Assembly (NCBI GenBank): GCA_004352715.1
Contig: SCFE01000092.1
Location: 149,947 to 213,946 of the forward strand
Origin: Hofstenia miamia
Taxonomy: Eukaryota; Xenacoelomorpha; Acoela
DNA length: 64,000 nucleotides
Reading direction: 5' to 3'
In this document: positions 60,101 through 64,000 of the stretch, piece after piece
How the letters are laid out: the number at the start of each line of letters is the position of its first letter
Numbering within the stretch: the stretch's first letter is position 1
Notes under the pieces: model-generated
Databases searched by the model: none
Told to the model about the DNA's origin: nothing
What the model saw: the letters and a program-made list of their open reading frames with translations, nothing else
Program-made: the position numbers and the translations under genes

Positions 60101-61775
60101 TGAAGCAATTTGTGAAAGCTCAAAATGTAGAAGTCATCTTGTTTCAAATATTTGGTGACAAAATTTCCAACTCTTTGCCTTGCAAAACTGAAGGGAGGCA
60201 TCTTTATTTGGCCTCAAATTCGCAAGTTGATGTTTGATTCTTCATTCGTTAAAACAATGACAGCACTTCAAAAAGAAGCATGGTTTCTTGGGTTCAAGAA
60301 TGGATTCTAATGCTGAGAGAAGGGTTAAAGAACTGATCCAGAAATATGAGAGCCTATTATGCAGAATGTTAAATAAAAATGCACTTTCTTCATTCTCACT
60401 TTAATTTTTTTCGGGAGAACTTTGATGATGTGAGTGAAGAACATGGGGAGAGATTCCATTAAGATATTGAAGAGATGGAGAAGCGATATCCATCAATTTG
60501 ATGGAAGACTATGTATGGAATCTCCTTCGCGGGACTTCTGAGTTGAACAAGAGACAATCCAGAAATACTAATCATTTTTAATCTGTATATATGTGTTTCA
60601 TTAAATTTTACCTCAATTTTCATATCCATAAATGTAGACACATACCCAATTAAGCAACCACATGTATTTCGGTTTACATTATGTCAAATTTATTGGAAAT
60701 ATCAATTACTCACGCATTTATAGAATAAAATCTTTCATCAAATTCCTGAAAAATTGAATTTATCATATCTTGAAAAGTTCATGTTAGATTTTAAAATAGA
60801 ATGCATATTTGAAATCAGCGTGAAAAACTTATCTAGATCATTTGTAAATTAAAGAAGCAAAAAATTTTTTTGTTACACTGTTATTCGTGAATTTCAATTG
60901 CTCTATTTTATTCACATTTCCACATTTGGAATAATCATAAATCGCCAGGGAAACACCGAGGGCAGAAAATATCATTTCAGAAACAGCGGTTGCTGGACCA
61001 AAATCATAATACTTGAAGATTTCCACATTGGGAAAGATATAAAACACAGCAATGTATTCCTTTAATAAATGCTGAAAAGTTGATCAATAGAGTATCATTG
61101 ACAATTCTCAACCTATGTCTATACCAGAATGGCTTTCGAGTGCAATTTCTATAGATGCCTGCATCCGAAATAGCAACAATTTGCACAAGCAATATGAACA
61201 TCCTATTAGGTGATATTATTTTTGTGTATGGTAGACAGGGCAGCAAATGTTGCAAAAATTCGTAGCAAAAAGGTTTCGTACAGCAGGAAGGTGGTCCTTG
61301 GTCTTAGGCATAGTCTACTTGCATCAAAATAACGGCTGCGGATGCTTGTGTGTGATATAACGATTAAGCTAACAATAGCAATCTGTTGCAACATGGACAA
61401 ATCTGTTGCTCAAGTATTGTGAACTTCTAAAATTGGTAGACATGTGGTATTCGGCAAGAATGCCCAAAAGTATAAAAAGGTGCTAAACATTATCCGGACT
61501 CTGTTCATGAGATATACACTTATCTCGTTATCTCGTTCTATTGACCTAAATACATCTAAGCAGTTTCCCTGCAAAAAACTTCAACGAAAATTCGTTTGTG
61601 TAAACATATAAAGTATCTTAACGAAGGATTTCATTGATTTTATTCAGTGGTATTTAACAAATAATTATGTAAATATAATTACCATCTGAAGTTACAGCAG
61701 CCATTCTTTTGAGAGATCTTCTTCTCTGAATTTTTTTTCTGTTAATGTGAATAGAATTAGGCACATCAGAATTAT
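17230..61775 (-). CDS. ARHGEF4/9-like: Rho guanine-nucleotide exchange factor, SH3-DH-PH (15 exons, 5' incomplete)
   Basis: Exons (minus strand, 5' to 3'): 61683-61775, 56951-57093, 56606-56677, 56504-56564, 51964-51995, 41309-41435, 39342-39508, 38287-38478, 37917-38045, 31423-31707, 26123-26256, 25252-25372, 25081-25209, 24190-24359, 17230-17404. All splice phases agree and give 675 codons plus stop. Counting from the first full codon: basic tail 1-230, SH3 about 245-295, DH about 310-505, PH about 512-640. SH3 (EALWDHV, WLWGRI, GFFPAAFV) directly before DH (FVDELVVSEESYLEDL) and a PH containing ELIYSSEL and QLVICKK is the Asef/collybistin arrangement. Such proteins load GTP onto Rac/Cdc42-type GTPases at membranes, with the SH3 as a regulatory clamp. 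The exact substrate is not visible. The start codon was not found. Confidence 0.93.
18535..20722 (+). mobile_element. CR1/L2-like LINE, internally deleted, with (TC)n tail
   Basis: The first open frame (from about 18545) encodes an ORF1 C-terminus (VWRWRCILASASKMKFF, KVFVKPELSEADRK, KRIKIRNLKLYV) of the kind that precedes CR1/L2 ORF2. The ORF2 endonuclease survives only as its first segment (VKSLRHKLDELYAILL, VLLVETHLTD near 18930-19040). RT follows: DLRPLSLTASISKIIEEII, LDFKKAFDFVSHPLF (motif A) and GVPQESKLGPWLYILFIDSL (motif B). The thumb region reads VKLLGVTIQDNLKWDQHI. Motif C is lost at a frameshift near 19930. The 3' UTR ends AAATAAATTTCTCTCTC, a microsatellite tail. Frameshifts show it is dead. 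It sits in the 6.8-kb last intron of the RhoGEF gene, antisense to it. Confidence 0.88.
20730..21819. other. Intronic stretch, no recognisable gene
   Basis: Several moderately long open frames occur on both strands but none matches a family I know. It may be the degraded left part of the relic described at 21820-22280. Confidence 0.35.
21820..22280 (+). pseudogene. Coding-like relic, family not recognised
   Basis: On the + strand one frame reads with only three stops through FVKQSFTNRLLTERKYFERM, MEEHVLHGFRI, LVKGRILHILNTLVMRKRN, QLAPSQLKVNEARRTSGEAD and VLNTMNELNFVHAHFI. The charged, helical composition is unlike the surrounding AT-rich DNA and looks like former coding sequence, probably from a TE. 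Minus-strand open frames over the same stretch are hydrophobic shadows. I do not recognise the family and assign no function. Confidence 0.4.
22281..24189. other. RhoGEF intron 14 sequence, no further gene
   Basis: I see nothing supportable between the relic and exon 14 apart from short biased open frames at 23100-23477 (+) and 23789-24040 (-). Confidence 0.4.
24190..24359 (-). CDS. RhoGEF exon 14: PH domain strands
   Basis: The acceptor TTTTTCTTTAG precedes a phase-0 start, and the donor TCATT|GTATGT leaves two bases (TT) that the next exon completes. It encodes NKFDSWHFGFGATLMYEERI, then FFALDDGIHVQFGFNLSNSF. The YEERI and LDDG...NSFAI segments correspond to the Y-K-G-R-h and L-x-DG...NAF-x-h strands of Asef-type PH domains. 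Between the preceding CKK and YEERI it has a few residues more than vertebrate relatives, so the PH loop is slightly longer. Confidence 0.93.
25081..25209 (-). CDS. RhoGEF exon 13: start of PH domain
   Basis: A 43-codon, phase 0-0 exon with acceptor TTCATTTAG and donor AAAAAG|GTAAGC. It reads GSDILQDNAELIYSSELFKL and ends FLFNNQLVICKK, the first PH strands with the ELIYSGEL- and FLFDHQLV-like segments diagnostic of the ARHGEF4/9 family. A 42-bp intron separates it from exon 12. Confidence 0.95.
25252..25372 (-). CDS. RhoGEF exon 12: last DH helix and DH-PH linker
   Basis: The exon supplies one base to a split Val codon and then 40 codons, ending TGGAAG|GTAAAT. HVLHAMNCMKDVADEVNERK is the long final DH helix (alpha-6 type, ending N-E-x-K-R). 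ISAWQKTVTNWKG is the linker into the PH domain. Confidence 0.95.
26123..26256 (-). CDS. RhoGEF exon 11: DH conserved region 3
   Basis: The acceptor TTTTGATTTAG starts phase 0, and the donor CGAGT|GTAAGT leaves two bases. SFLLCPIQKILKYHVQLNAI is the signature DH helix (L-h-x-P-h-Q-R/K-h-x-x-Y), part of the GTPase-binding surface. Its acceptor lies only about 70 bp from a TAA microsatellite filled with LINE insertions, so those insertions abut the branch-point region of this intron. Confidence 0.95.
26328..26366. repeat. (TAA)n microsatellite, target of R4/Dong-like LINE
   Basis: About 13 TAA units. A matching, interrupted TAA tract occurs on the other side of the LINE insertions (about 29086-29112), so the two tracts are best read as one repeat split by insertion. 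Confidence 0.9.
26368..28091 (+). mobile_element. R4/Dong-like LINE (ORF with RT and C-terminal zinc knuckle), 5' truncated
   Basis: The frame begins directly at the TAA repeat (IGCPEWMVVGRTFLIQKD) and continues through FRPITCLPTMWKLLTSVI, WIDYRKAYDSISHKWV (RT motif A) and GGIYQGDSLAPLLFVV (motif B), then runs into a 255-N gap. After the gap come the thumb/connector (AINTWAIPVLRYSAGIVRWN) and CRLCKKEAETVDHLTAGC (C-x2-C-x8-H-x4-C), followed by YKFRHDKVGKMVHWSL. That zinc knuckle before a restriction-like endonuclease is typical of R2/R4-group LINEs. The endonuclease falls in a second gap. One frameshift near 27520-27535 separates two otherwise long frames. Insertion into TAA repeats is the known habit of Dong elements. 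Confidence 0.82.
26931..27185. other. Assembly gap (255 N)
   Basis: The gap lies in the middle of the LINE RT. The missing part should carry motif C, because the frame resumes within the KYLGV-like segment. Open frames spanning the Ns are artefacts. Confidence 0.99.
28092..28719. other. Assembly gap (628 N)
   Basis: The gap begins just where the restriction-like endonuclease of the R4/Dong-like LINE is expected (after VKILW). Its length may be only an estimate. Confidence 0.99.
28729..29112 (+). mobile_element. Second internal RT fragment of the same LINE between TAA repeats
   Basis: After the gap the sequence reads ATAATAATAG and then repeats the same LINE from MEKNG. It adds the part lost in the first gap (HLWYMDDLKMYASSRKML, the Y-x-DD motif C, and FGLGKCAAVTMTRGK) and runs into KVLQK, then stops abruptly at a TAA-type repeat. 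It overlaps the first copy almost exactly over the 27186-27299 segment. It is either a separate internal fragment inserted in the same microsatellite or a scaffold artefact. Confidence 0.75.
29113..30590 (-). mobile_element. LINE (CR1/jockey-type RT) relic, minus strand, with (ATT)n tail
   Basis: Reading the minus strand from about 30590: FQEQCWKRVLVTPVPKK, YRPITGTPISARGFDKIA, KCFFLDYSNAFSTILHNKLF (motif A), a decayed motif B (LVSVPQSITMSGLLF), IIQYSDDTVLAVG (motif C) and LKINAKKTYELTFF, then VKYLGLYLTSDL. The 3' end reads AATTTAATAAACATTATTAT, merging into the ATT (TAA on +) repeat at 29112. Stops and frameshifts make it inactive. It is collinear with the host gene inside RhoGEF intron 10. 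Confidence 0.85.
30591..31422. other. RhoGEF intron 10, no further gene
   Basis: AT-rich. A GC-richer scrap ending CCCCCTTGTCTACGCCCCTG near 31299-31318 looks like the end of a repeat but has no visible partner. Confidence 0.35.
31423..31707 (-). CDS. RhoGEF exon 10: central DH domain
   Basis: The largest exon (95 codons, phase 0-0; acceptor ACTACTTAG, donor CTAGAA|GTATAA). It encodes ITSEESRVVFCNIQQLFSLH, where F-x-NI-x-x-L-x-x-xH is DH conserved region 2, and later EAYSIYCNNHSTANSLLSKL, the Y-x-x-YC-x-NH-x-x-A helix of Asef/collybistin DH domains. Confidence 0.95.
32640..34702 (-). pseudogene. P-element-type transposase relic with THAP domain
   Basis: The minus strand begins at about 34700 with VRRCCVPKCSGNSNENKEKV, then FRFPI, a THAP zinc finger. 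After a decayed stretch (CGKTFFSLTNF, DRISSFDELKSG) comes the P-element core: SFFEDYQLPSIATLTRLTSK, KICLLLIDELYVKPAL and LYLLFDFVHLLKSARNNWI. Towards 32700 it continues YVLFGLFTADPLEKMFGRLR and HQCYLCSF, the C-terminal block of THAP9/P-element transposases. Nearly full length is preserved, but with many stops and frame changes. It lies in RhoGEF intron 9. P-type termini and the 8-bp duplication were not located. Confidence 0.88.
35375..35446 (+). tRNA. tRNA-Asn-like relic (anticodon GTT)
   Basis: The segment contains GGACTGTTAATCC, a plausible anticodon arm with a 7-base loop and GTT anticodon, followed at about the right distance by a weak T-arm-like TTTGCAAATTCC. The D arm and acceptor stem do not pair well. 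It may be a tRNA pseudogene, a SINE head or chance. Confidence 0.2.
37050..37510 (-). pseudogene. Helitron-type (PIF1-like) helicase scrap
   Basis: The minus strand reads FGRIHIILYGVLYQLPPVKD, then QFIFE, corresponding to the G-D-x-x-QLPPV helicase motif II/III region of PIF1-like/Helitron helicases (here the catalytic-region Asp position reads G-V-L). MYELKKN follows, and downstream LFSTNKSVDNHNNAIL resembles the L-F/A-TN-x-x-V-D-x-HN motif. Only this central part remains, with stops. It sits in RhoGEF intron 9. Confidence 0.65.
37917..38045 (-). CDS. RhoGEF exon 9: start of DH domain
   Basis: A 43-codon phase 0-0 exon (acceptor CATTTTTAG, donor CTTCAA|GTAAGC). EKRLKFVDELVVSEESYLED is DH conserved region 1, with the Glu of the E-L-x-x-(T/S)-E-x-x-Y motif that contacts the GTPase switch region. 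Confidence 0.95.
38287..38478 (-). CDS. RhoGEF exon 8: SH3 domain, GC donor
   Basis: One 64-codon phase 0-0 exon holds essentially the whole SH3 domain: CEALWDHVTIQKDELAFVAG, then DIISV, KDWLWGRIG and EGFFPAAFVK. The ALYDY position is ALWDH and the WW pair is W-L-W, as in collybistin/Asef SH3 domains. The donor is AAG|GCAAGT, a GC-AG intron. A GT-type alternative inside GCTTTT|GTAAAG would remove the last codons and break the phase. Confidence 0.95.
39342..39508 (-). CDS. RhoGEF exon 7: linker before SH3
   Basis: The exon enters with two bases (phase 1) and ends GAAACG|GTAAAC (phase 0). It encodes LETSMFAHSDGEAQDASDCD and RHSLPPPKINHSLAVESPK, an acidic then Ser/Pro-rich low-order linker. No domain is visible. 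The exact phase fit on both sides supports it. Confidence 0.9.
41309..41435 (-). CDS. RhoGEF exon 6: basic/Ser-rich linker
   Basis: The exon has acceptor AACTTTATTTAG and donor GAACATG|GTAAAC, phase 0 to 1. It encodes KSQPFPVKPRKLKNREVTNL and TTSVPDDLYSSMHSSAES. Only this frame is open, and it joins exons 5 and 7 without a break. Confidence 0.9.
43601..43654 (-). CDS. Possible RhoGEF cassette exon
   Basis: A 54-bp phase 0-0 open segment (HSNYYCSGFAASELDTDN) lies between exons 5 and 6, which are also joined at phase 0, and has a donor AAT|GTGAGT. Including it would keep the frame. The acceptor (ATTGGTAG) has a poor pyrimidine tract, so it may be chance. Confidence 0.25.
45645..45755. repeat. 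Dispersed repeat, copy 1
   Basis: Shares AAGCAAAGATTCAA, GACTAATTTATTG and CCGAGGAA(C/T)TAGGC in the same order with 48990-49095, with about the same spacing. The two look like diverged copies of one element, about 3.3 kb apart in the same intron. Confidence 0.6.
46009..46736. mobile_element. hAT-type MITE, 728 bp, with 8-bp target duplication
   Basis: The left end is CAGTGGCGGATAAAG and the right end (minus strand) is CAGAGGCGGATACAGAGG. Flanking octamers ATTCAGTA (46001-46008) and AATCAGTA (46737-46744) match at 7 of 8 positions, the size expected for hAT insertions. The interior is AT-rich and non-coding. Confidence 0.88.
47950..48165 (-). pseudogene. LINE endonuclease (APE/EEP) scrap
   Basis: The minus strand reads SPNSCSSLLDLVLCSHLDHI, then VPVPVKLSDHRA. 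This corresponds to the S-x-LDL-h-h-x-S...PP-h-SDH end of LINE apurinic-like endonucleases, with the catalytic SDH preserved. Only this piece remains. It ends against an unrelated + strand coding relic at about 48170. Confidence 0.75.
48170..48510 (+). pseudogene. Uncharacterised TE-like protein family, C-terminal fragment (copy 1)
   Basis: After an initial frameshift (AIKNIVTDF|LVKHRYDDGQELVNDLLLAY) the frame runs to a stop: LGCNISLNLHFLHAHPSFFL, GEVSAEHGEKFHQDRFTMES, then MLADFFWMLQRDLP and a KRQSQSKHF terminus. The same ending (H-GE-R/K-FHQD, then KRQS-x-x-x-HF) occurs in the longer copy at 58960-60582. I recognise this as a widespread uncharacterised protein type in arthropod and cnidarian genomes, probably a transposase. 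Confidence 0.65.
48990..49095. repeat. Dispersed repeat, copy 2
   Basis: The diverged partner of the repeat at 45645-45755, with the same three conserved words in order. Confidence 0.6.
49100..51963. other. RhoGEF intron 5 (left end), no recognised gene
   Basis: A minus-strand frame at 50607-50954 is open for 115 codons and hydrophobic (LSVILYFAIFNIIVGLLSF), with a second hydrophobic frame overlapping it. It could be a membrane-protein relic, but I recognise no family motif. Confidence 0.35.
51964..51995 (-). CDS. RhoGEF exon 5: 32-bp micro-exon
   Basis: Acceptor TTTGTATTTTAG and donor AGG|GTATGT enclose two bases plus ten codons (YQSKAKIATR). It is exactly the phase 1-to-0 adaptor needed between exon 4 and exon 6, and extends the basic region. 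It was found by phase, not by homology. Confidence 0.75.
52798..52830. repeat. (TA)n microsatellite
   Basis: A pure TA tract immediately upstream of a Penelope-like fragment. Confidence 0.95.
52830..53135 (+). mobile_element. Penelope-like element, GIY-YIG 3' end (copy 1)
   Basis: PTRIKENLRGPLKSEIYCH, a stop, then KIAEAIIIKECNINLLNNQL align in order with the C-terminal half of the GIY-YIG domain in the other copy (55850-56445). The typical tail follows: ACTGATGAAGC, then TAGCGAAACATGTG and a TA-rich end. It is 5' truncated and dead. Confidence 0.75.
53477..53794 (-). CDS. BED/C2H2-like zinc-finger ORF in an intron
   Basis: From the Met at about 53770 a frame without stops reads MARVLTEYDQAIIELEDKN, NWGWLQHNHSVE, then CSCTLCNKTVKYCGRGRVSL and DHMNTTVHSSKLEV before a stop. 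The spacing C-x2-C-x(about 16)-H-x4-H is that of a BED or C2H2 finger, of the kind at the N-terminus of hAT-related proteins. A strong acceptor (TTTATCTCATTTCAG) lies directly before TATGGCG. Unlike neighbouring TE relics it is undamaged. Its frame does not fit RhoGEF exon 4. It may be a fragment of a young TE or a separate intron-nested gene. Confidence 0.5.
   Translation of the reverse strand, partial: YLFLSHFSMARVLTEYDQAIIELEDKNEKNKWNWGWLQHNHSVEVKRNGNATSIEFLLKNVFQKAAGAGICSCTLCNKTVKYCGRGRVSLTDHMNTTVHSSKLEV
54149..54181. repeat. (TA)n microsatellite ending in an ambiguous base
   Basis: A TA tract ends with one N at 54181, probably a polishing or assembly uncertainty. Confidence 0.9.
54430..55390 (+). 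pseudogene. LINE reverse transcriptase relic
   Basis: FRFRSLGSTSLAVITIENFI, then VVLFSLDLSKAFDRVPHQLI (motif A), LVKYADDKYP (motif C, with YADD intact in one frame), WLHKHKYILNTRKCKEFII and LTILGIMMNNRLSFNPHI. These are consecutive blocks of a jockey/CR1-type RT. Motif B is missing, which suggests a deletion near 54680-54760, and frames shift repeatedly. It is antisense in RhoGEF intron 4. Confidence 0.82.
55738..55777. repeat. 15-bp-stem hairpin with CGCG core
   Basis: AACCGCGCTTTGTAC and GTATAAAGCGCGGTT pair over 15 bp with one mismatch around a 10-base loop. The GC-rich stem is unusual in this AT-rich setting. It could be a foldback scrap, and no terminator-like T run follows. Confidence 0.6.
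55850..56445 (-). mobile_element. Penelope-like element, GIY-YIG endonuclease end (copy 2)
   Basis: The minus strand reads NEEECHNIKETTKMLNKDIL, a stop, then TNKAKVPIDLSSGLAYIYNF, YSHIGETRRHLSTRIEEH and NEEDIS-like C-terminal residues. GLAYIY with YSHIGETRRHLSTRIEEH is the GIY-YIG nuclease signature as found at the C-terminus of Penelope-like retroelements. The 3' tail TTGAAAATGACAAATTAGAA followed by GTCGAAACGC is also typical of the group. 5' truncated, one internal stop. Confidence 0.88.
56504..56564 (-). CDS. RhoGEF exon 4
   Basis: Acceptor ACAATTTAG and donor TTTAA|GTAAGTG, phase 0 to 1. It encodes IEMKTMHLGKFYDLRHQFNL. A weaker internal donor (TTGG|GTAAAT) would give a 25-bp version of the same phase. 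No domain is recognised. The intron to exon 3 is only 41 bp. Confidence 0.75.
56606..56677 (-). CDS. RhoGEF exon 3
   Basis: A 24-codon phase 0-0 exon (acceptor TCTATTTTAG, donor CCTAAT|GTATGC) encoding TPVSSQVVERIDFNVVDDIS and PLPN. No domain is visible. Its phase and flanking signals fit. Confidence 0.8.
56951..57093 (-). CDS. RhoGEF exon 2: basic region
   Basis: Acceptor TTTTGATTTTAG and donor CATTCT|GTAAAT, phase 1 to 0. It encodes RRVQPPRKAKVLSRMKNAFR, then KKKP and a Ser/Thr-rich end. The strongly basic cluster could bind membrane lipid or serve as a nuclear signal (inference). Confidence 0.85.
58960..60582 (+). pseudogene. Uncharacterised TE-like protein family, long relic (copy 2), possible DDE/RNase H-like transposase
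   Basis: Joining frames by eye, the order is: YKMYFGVPVGDQDKSWVPHI, CKSNLEGWMR, KSMPFGIPRIW|REPMNHHDD, IPSSIATVSHSEDVPVPQLP, NELNDLVR; then WRLFIDSSKSSLKAVLLHN, VCGDFKMICSNLGMQGWYTK, LFPPLHIK-type LPPLHIKLGLMKQFVKAQ, and SEEHGERFHQDIEEMEKRYP with an NKRQSRNTNHF end. This is the protein type also seen at 48170-48510. The order Asp (FIDSS), Asp (CGDFK), Glu (HGERFHQD) on strand-like hydrophobic segments is what an RNase H-fold transposase would show, but that is my inference. About ten stops or frameshifts make it dead. Ends of the element were not found. Confidence 0.7.
60600..61682. other. RhoGEF intron 1 sequence, no recognised gene
   Basis: Several hydrophobic minus-strand open frames (60838-61400) overlap in different frames and may be remains of a membrane protein or TE. 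No family motif is recognised. Confidence 0.35.
61683..61775 (-). CDS. RhoGEF exon 1 of the recovered series: basic N-terminal region
   Basis: Acceptor TCTGTCTTTTAG and donor TCAGATG|GTAATT, phase 1-1. It encodes NSDVPNSIHINRKKIQRRRS and LKRMAAVTSD. Because it has an acceptor and enters in phase 1 it is not the first coding exon. The start codon must lie further right. Confidence 0.8.
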
Positions 61776-62402
61776 CTAAAAGACAGATATATATTTAAAA
61801 CAAGGTAAGGCTCACCTATATGATGATTGGTTGTTTTACCCGACATCTAAATCATATAACAAAACTTAAACATAAAGTAATTTTTTTTATAATTTTACAC
61901 TAACAAAACAATACTGCATTGTAATTATCAAATTCACATTAAATAAAATTTTTTAATGTAATATATTTATATGTTGAAAACACTAAATAGCAATTGGAAA
62001 GGATTTTGAAGTTAAACTGAGCAAAGAACATCCAATAAATTTCAATTCGAAAAACGTTCAATAAATAAACTTTTCAAAGAAATAGAAACACTTCTGACTG
62101 AATAATAGAATAGGAACAAATGCACAGCCTAGCTAGTTAGATAGTTTCGAAGAAGTATTTGAAAGTTAGTTAATAGAACACTACAAGTTAGAAGCCTCGA
62201 GAAAATCAGGCTGCAATCTGTCTAGCGTAGAGGCCAAATCCAAACGATTTGTAAGTGCCAAGATCTATTAGTCAAATGAGTTTGGATTTAGGATGGGAAT
62301 TTCTAGGTTGCATATATGCTAGATTGATGTTTTTCCCAGATGGAATCTCCCGAGAGAAGTTTACGTCGCCAGAAATTAATGGAACTTAAAAAATATTACT
62401 AC

Positions 62403-62421
62403 CTGCTACACGAATATTTGA
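62403..62421 (-). CDS. Possible 19-bp RhoGEF micro-exon upstream of exon 1
   Basis: A T-rich acceptor (CGCTAGTTTTAG) and donor GCAG|GTAGTA enclose six codons plus one base (SNIRVA), phase 0 to 1, which is the phase needed to feed the exon at 61683-61775. Length gives no statistical support, and a rival 24-bp phase 1-1 candidate lies nearby. Confidence 0.25.
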
Positions 62422-62429
62422 CTAAAACT

Positions 62430-64000
62430 AGCGAAAAAAAAATTTTATTAGACGTTTTTAGATATATAAAGATATAAGATTGCAAAAGCTTTTTATATGA
62501 TATATATGCTAGAAATTGCATTATTTACACTTAGAACATATCTTACTCAGAAGATTACACTTATATTCAACTAAAATAAACCTAATAAAAACAGGGGTAG
62601 CCAATAAATTCAAACTTTAATTAACCAAAATCGCCTGCTTATGTAAATTCATATCAAAAGAAATGTTTTTTCAACTTGAAGACTTAAATTAAACAAACAA
62701 AACTAATATTGATAGAATATTGATAGCTTAGATTCCCATAATCACACAGTGGGTTCCCAAACGTACATATCGAATTTTGACAACTTCCTCAAATGACTTG
62801 AGAATATGAAAAAATGAAAAGTTCAATTTCTGCAGTATAAAGAAATGGTCTTATTTGAATTCTAACTATAATTATTTCTCAAGGCACATTTGAAAATTGT
62901 GAAAATCAAGTTTTCGAAACGTAAGTTTTTTCCGAGAAAATTTGAGTCCATCCTAAAAATTTCTGAAAATTTGTTATTTGAAAACCTTTAAATATGTCCT
63001 ATAAGACCCTATGATAAGTCCAAACGCCCAAAATTTTCTCAATATAAAAAAATGGTCATATGGACAGATTTTTGACATATTTTTAGGAGTTTTACACAAA
63101 CTTTACTGTAAAATTTCCATCAACAGCCCTAAAATTGTCCCCTGCTGATAAATTATGATGAAAAATTGCAGAAAAGCCCGAGATGAAATTCTTCATGCTT
63201 CATATATAAGAATCTAGACATCATCCATATGGATGAAGAAAATTTACTTTGGGGAAACATTTTAATTCCAATCAATTTGAGATTCTTTCTGATTGCATCA
63301 ACAGATTGTGGGAAAAAGCGATCCCATTGTCATGAATACAATGGAACGTTTGTCATACAAGCATTGCAGAGGGAGTTGTCATGCAGCTGTGAGGGGTTGA
63401 AGGCTGCAATGTATGATTGTAGCAGTGATTATGAATCTTTGTTGATCTTCCTCACAGATGAATAACTATTAACTTTTTTTCAGTAATCTTTGTGATAAGT
63501 TGTAGCTGTAAGTGATTTATTGTTCATTTTTAAACTTGAATATTTGAAATGCTCTTTGTCTATAGTTTTCTAATTTGTCATCTAACTCCAAGAATTTCTC
63601 AAGATATGCTTATTTGAAGTTCGTTCGTAAATGTTGAATTTCTACAAAATTTGTTTTGGCGCGAAATTGGATTCTTGAGCAAAAATTTATAAAATATCAT
63701 ATCCCCGTTCTTGAAAATCATACAAAACCCTAGAATATGTCTAAAATGTACTTAAGCACCTGAGACTGCTGCCTACCGTATGTTATAGTCGTTTTTCTGC
63801 TTGACCCCCCCCCTTCCTCATTTAAGCCGATTGTAACATTAGGTGGTTAGTTAGACACAATTAGACTTACTATGTAATTGATAAGATTTGATACCAAATC
63901 CTCTGAAAAATTCTATACGCTACACTCCTGCTTGTAAAATCTGAACGCATAATCAAATATTTAGCATCTTAGTCTGTGTATTATCAAGATAACCCTGATA
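62430..64000. other. Right edge, no confirmed gene
   Basis: A 78-codon + strand frame at 63229-63465 (MDEENLLWGNILIPINLRFF, then CHEYNGTFVIQALQRELSC) has six cysteines and a balanced composition, but I do not recognise it. The first coding exon and promoter of the RhoGEF gene may lie here or beyond the window. Confidence 0.35.

Noticed and set aside
62544-62590. 24-bp phase 1-1 micro-exon candidate (minus strand)
   Set aside because: It has good splice signals but no homology, and it competes with the 19-bp candidate at 62403-62421; not enough to choose.

Overview
The window looks like nuclear DNA of an animal, probably an arthropod. It is very AT-rich, full of (TA)n microsatellites, has small exons separated by introns from 41 bp to more than 10 kb, and is packed with decayed invertebrate-type transposable elements (TEs): LINEs, Penelope-like, P-element, piggyBac, Tc1, hAT and Helitron. 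No bacterial genes, operons, rRNA or CRISPR arrays were seen. I cannot name the species.

The main result is one host gene on the minus strand that covers about 44.5 kb (17230-61775). None of its exons stands out as a long ORF. Joining exons by splice sites and reading phase gives 15 consecutive exons with a continuous frame of 675 codons plus stop. The product is a Rho guanine-nucleotide exchange factor: a basic N-terminal tail, then SH3, DH (RhoGEF) and PH domains, in the order and with the signature segments of the Asef/collybistin family (vertebrate ARHGEF4, SPATA13, ARHGEF9; insect RhoGEF3). The 5' end (start codon, promoter) was not found and may lie beyond the window edge.

Almost everything else between 17 and 62 kb lies inside introns of this gene. 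In order along the + strand: a CR1/L2-like LINE (18.5-20.7 kb); an unrecognised coding-like relic (21.8-22.3 kb); an R4/Dong-like LINE lying in a TAA repeat that is itself the 3' tail of a second, minus-strand LINE (26.3-30.6 kb, with two assembly gaps); a P-element relic with a THAP domain (32.6-34.7 kb); a Helitron helicase scrap (37 kb); a hAT-type MITE with target duplication (46 kb); a LINE endonuclease scrap joined to a fragment of an uncharacterised TE-like protein family (48 kb); two Penelope-like GIY-YIG ends (52.8 and 56 kb); a zinc-finger ORF (53.5 kb); another RT relic (54.5 kb); and a second, longer copy of the uncharacterised family (59-60.6 kb).

The left flank (1-17 kb) is mostly AT-rich non-coding DNA. 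It holds a piggyBac C-terminus, a mariner-type MITE, a Tc1 transposase relic, a palindromic MITE, two minus-strand LINE relics and one candidate exon of an unknown gene. All TE copies carry stops, frameshifts or truncations. The RhoGEF exons are clean, so it is the only gene here that I expect to make a functional protein.
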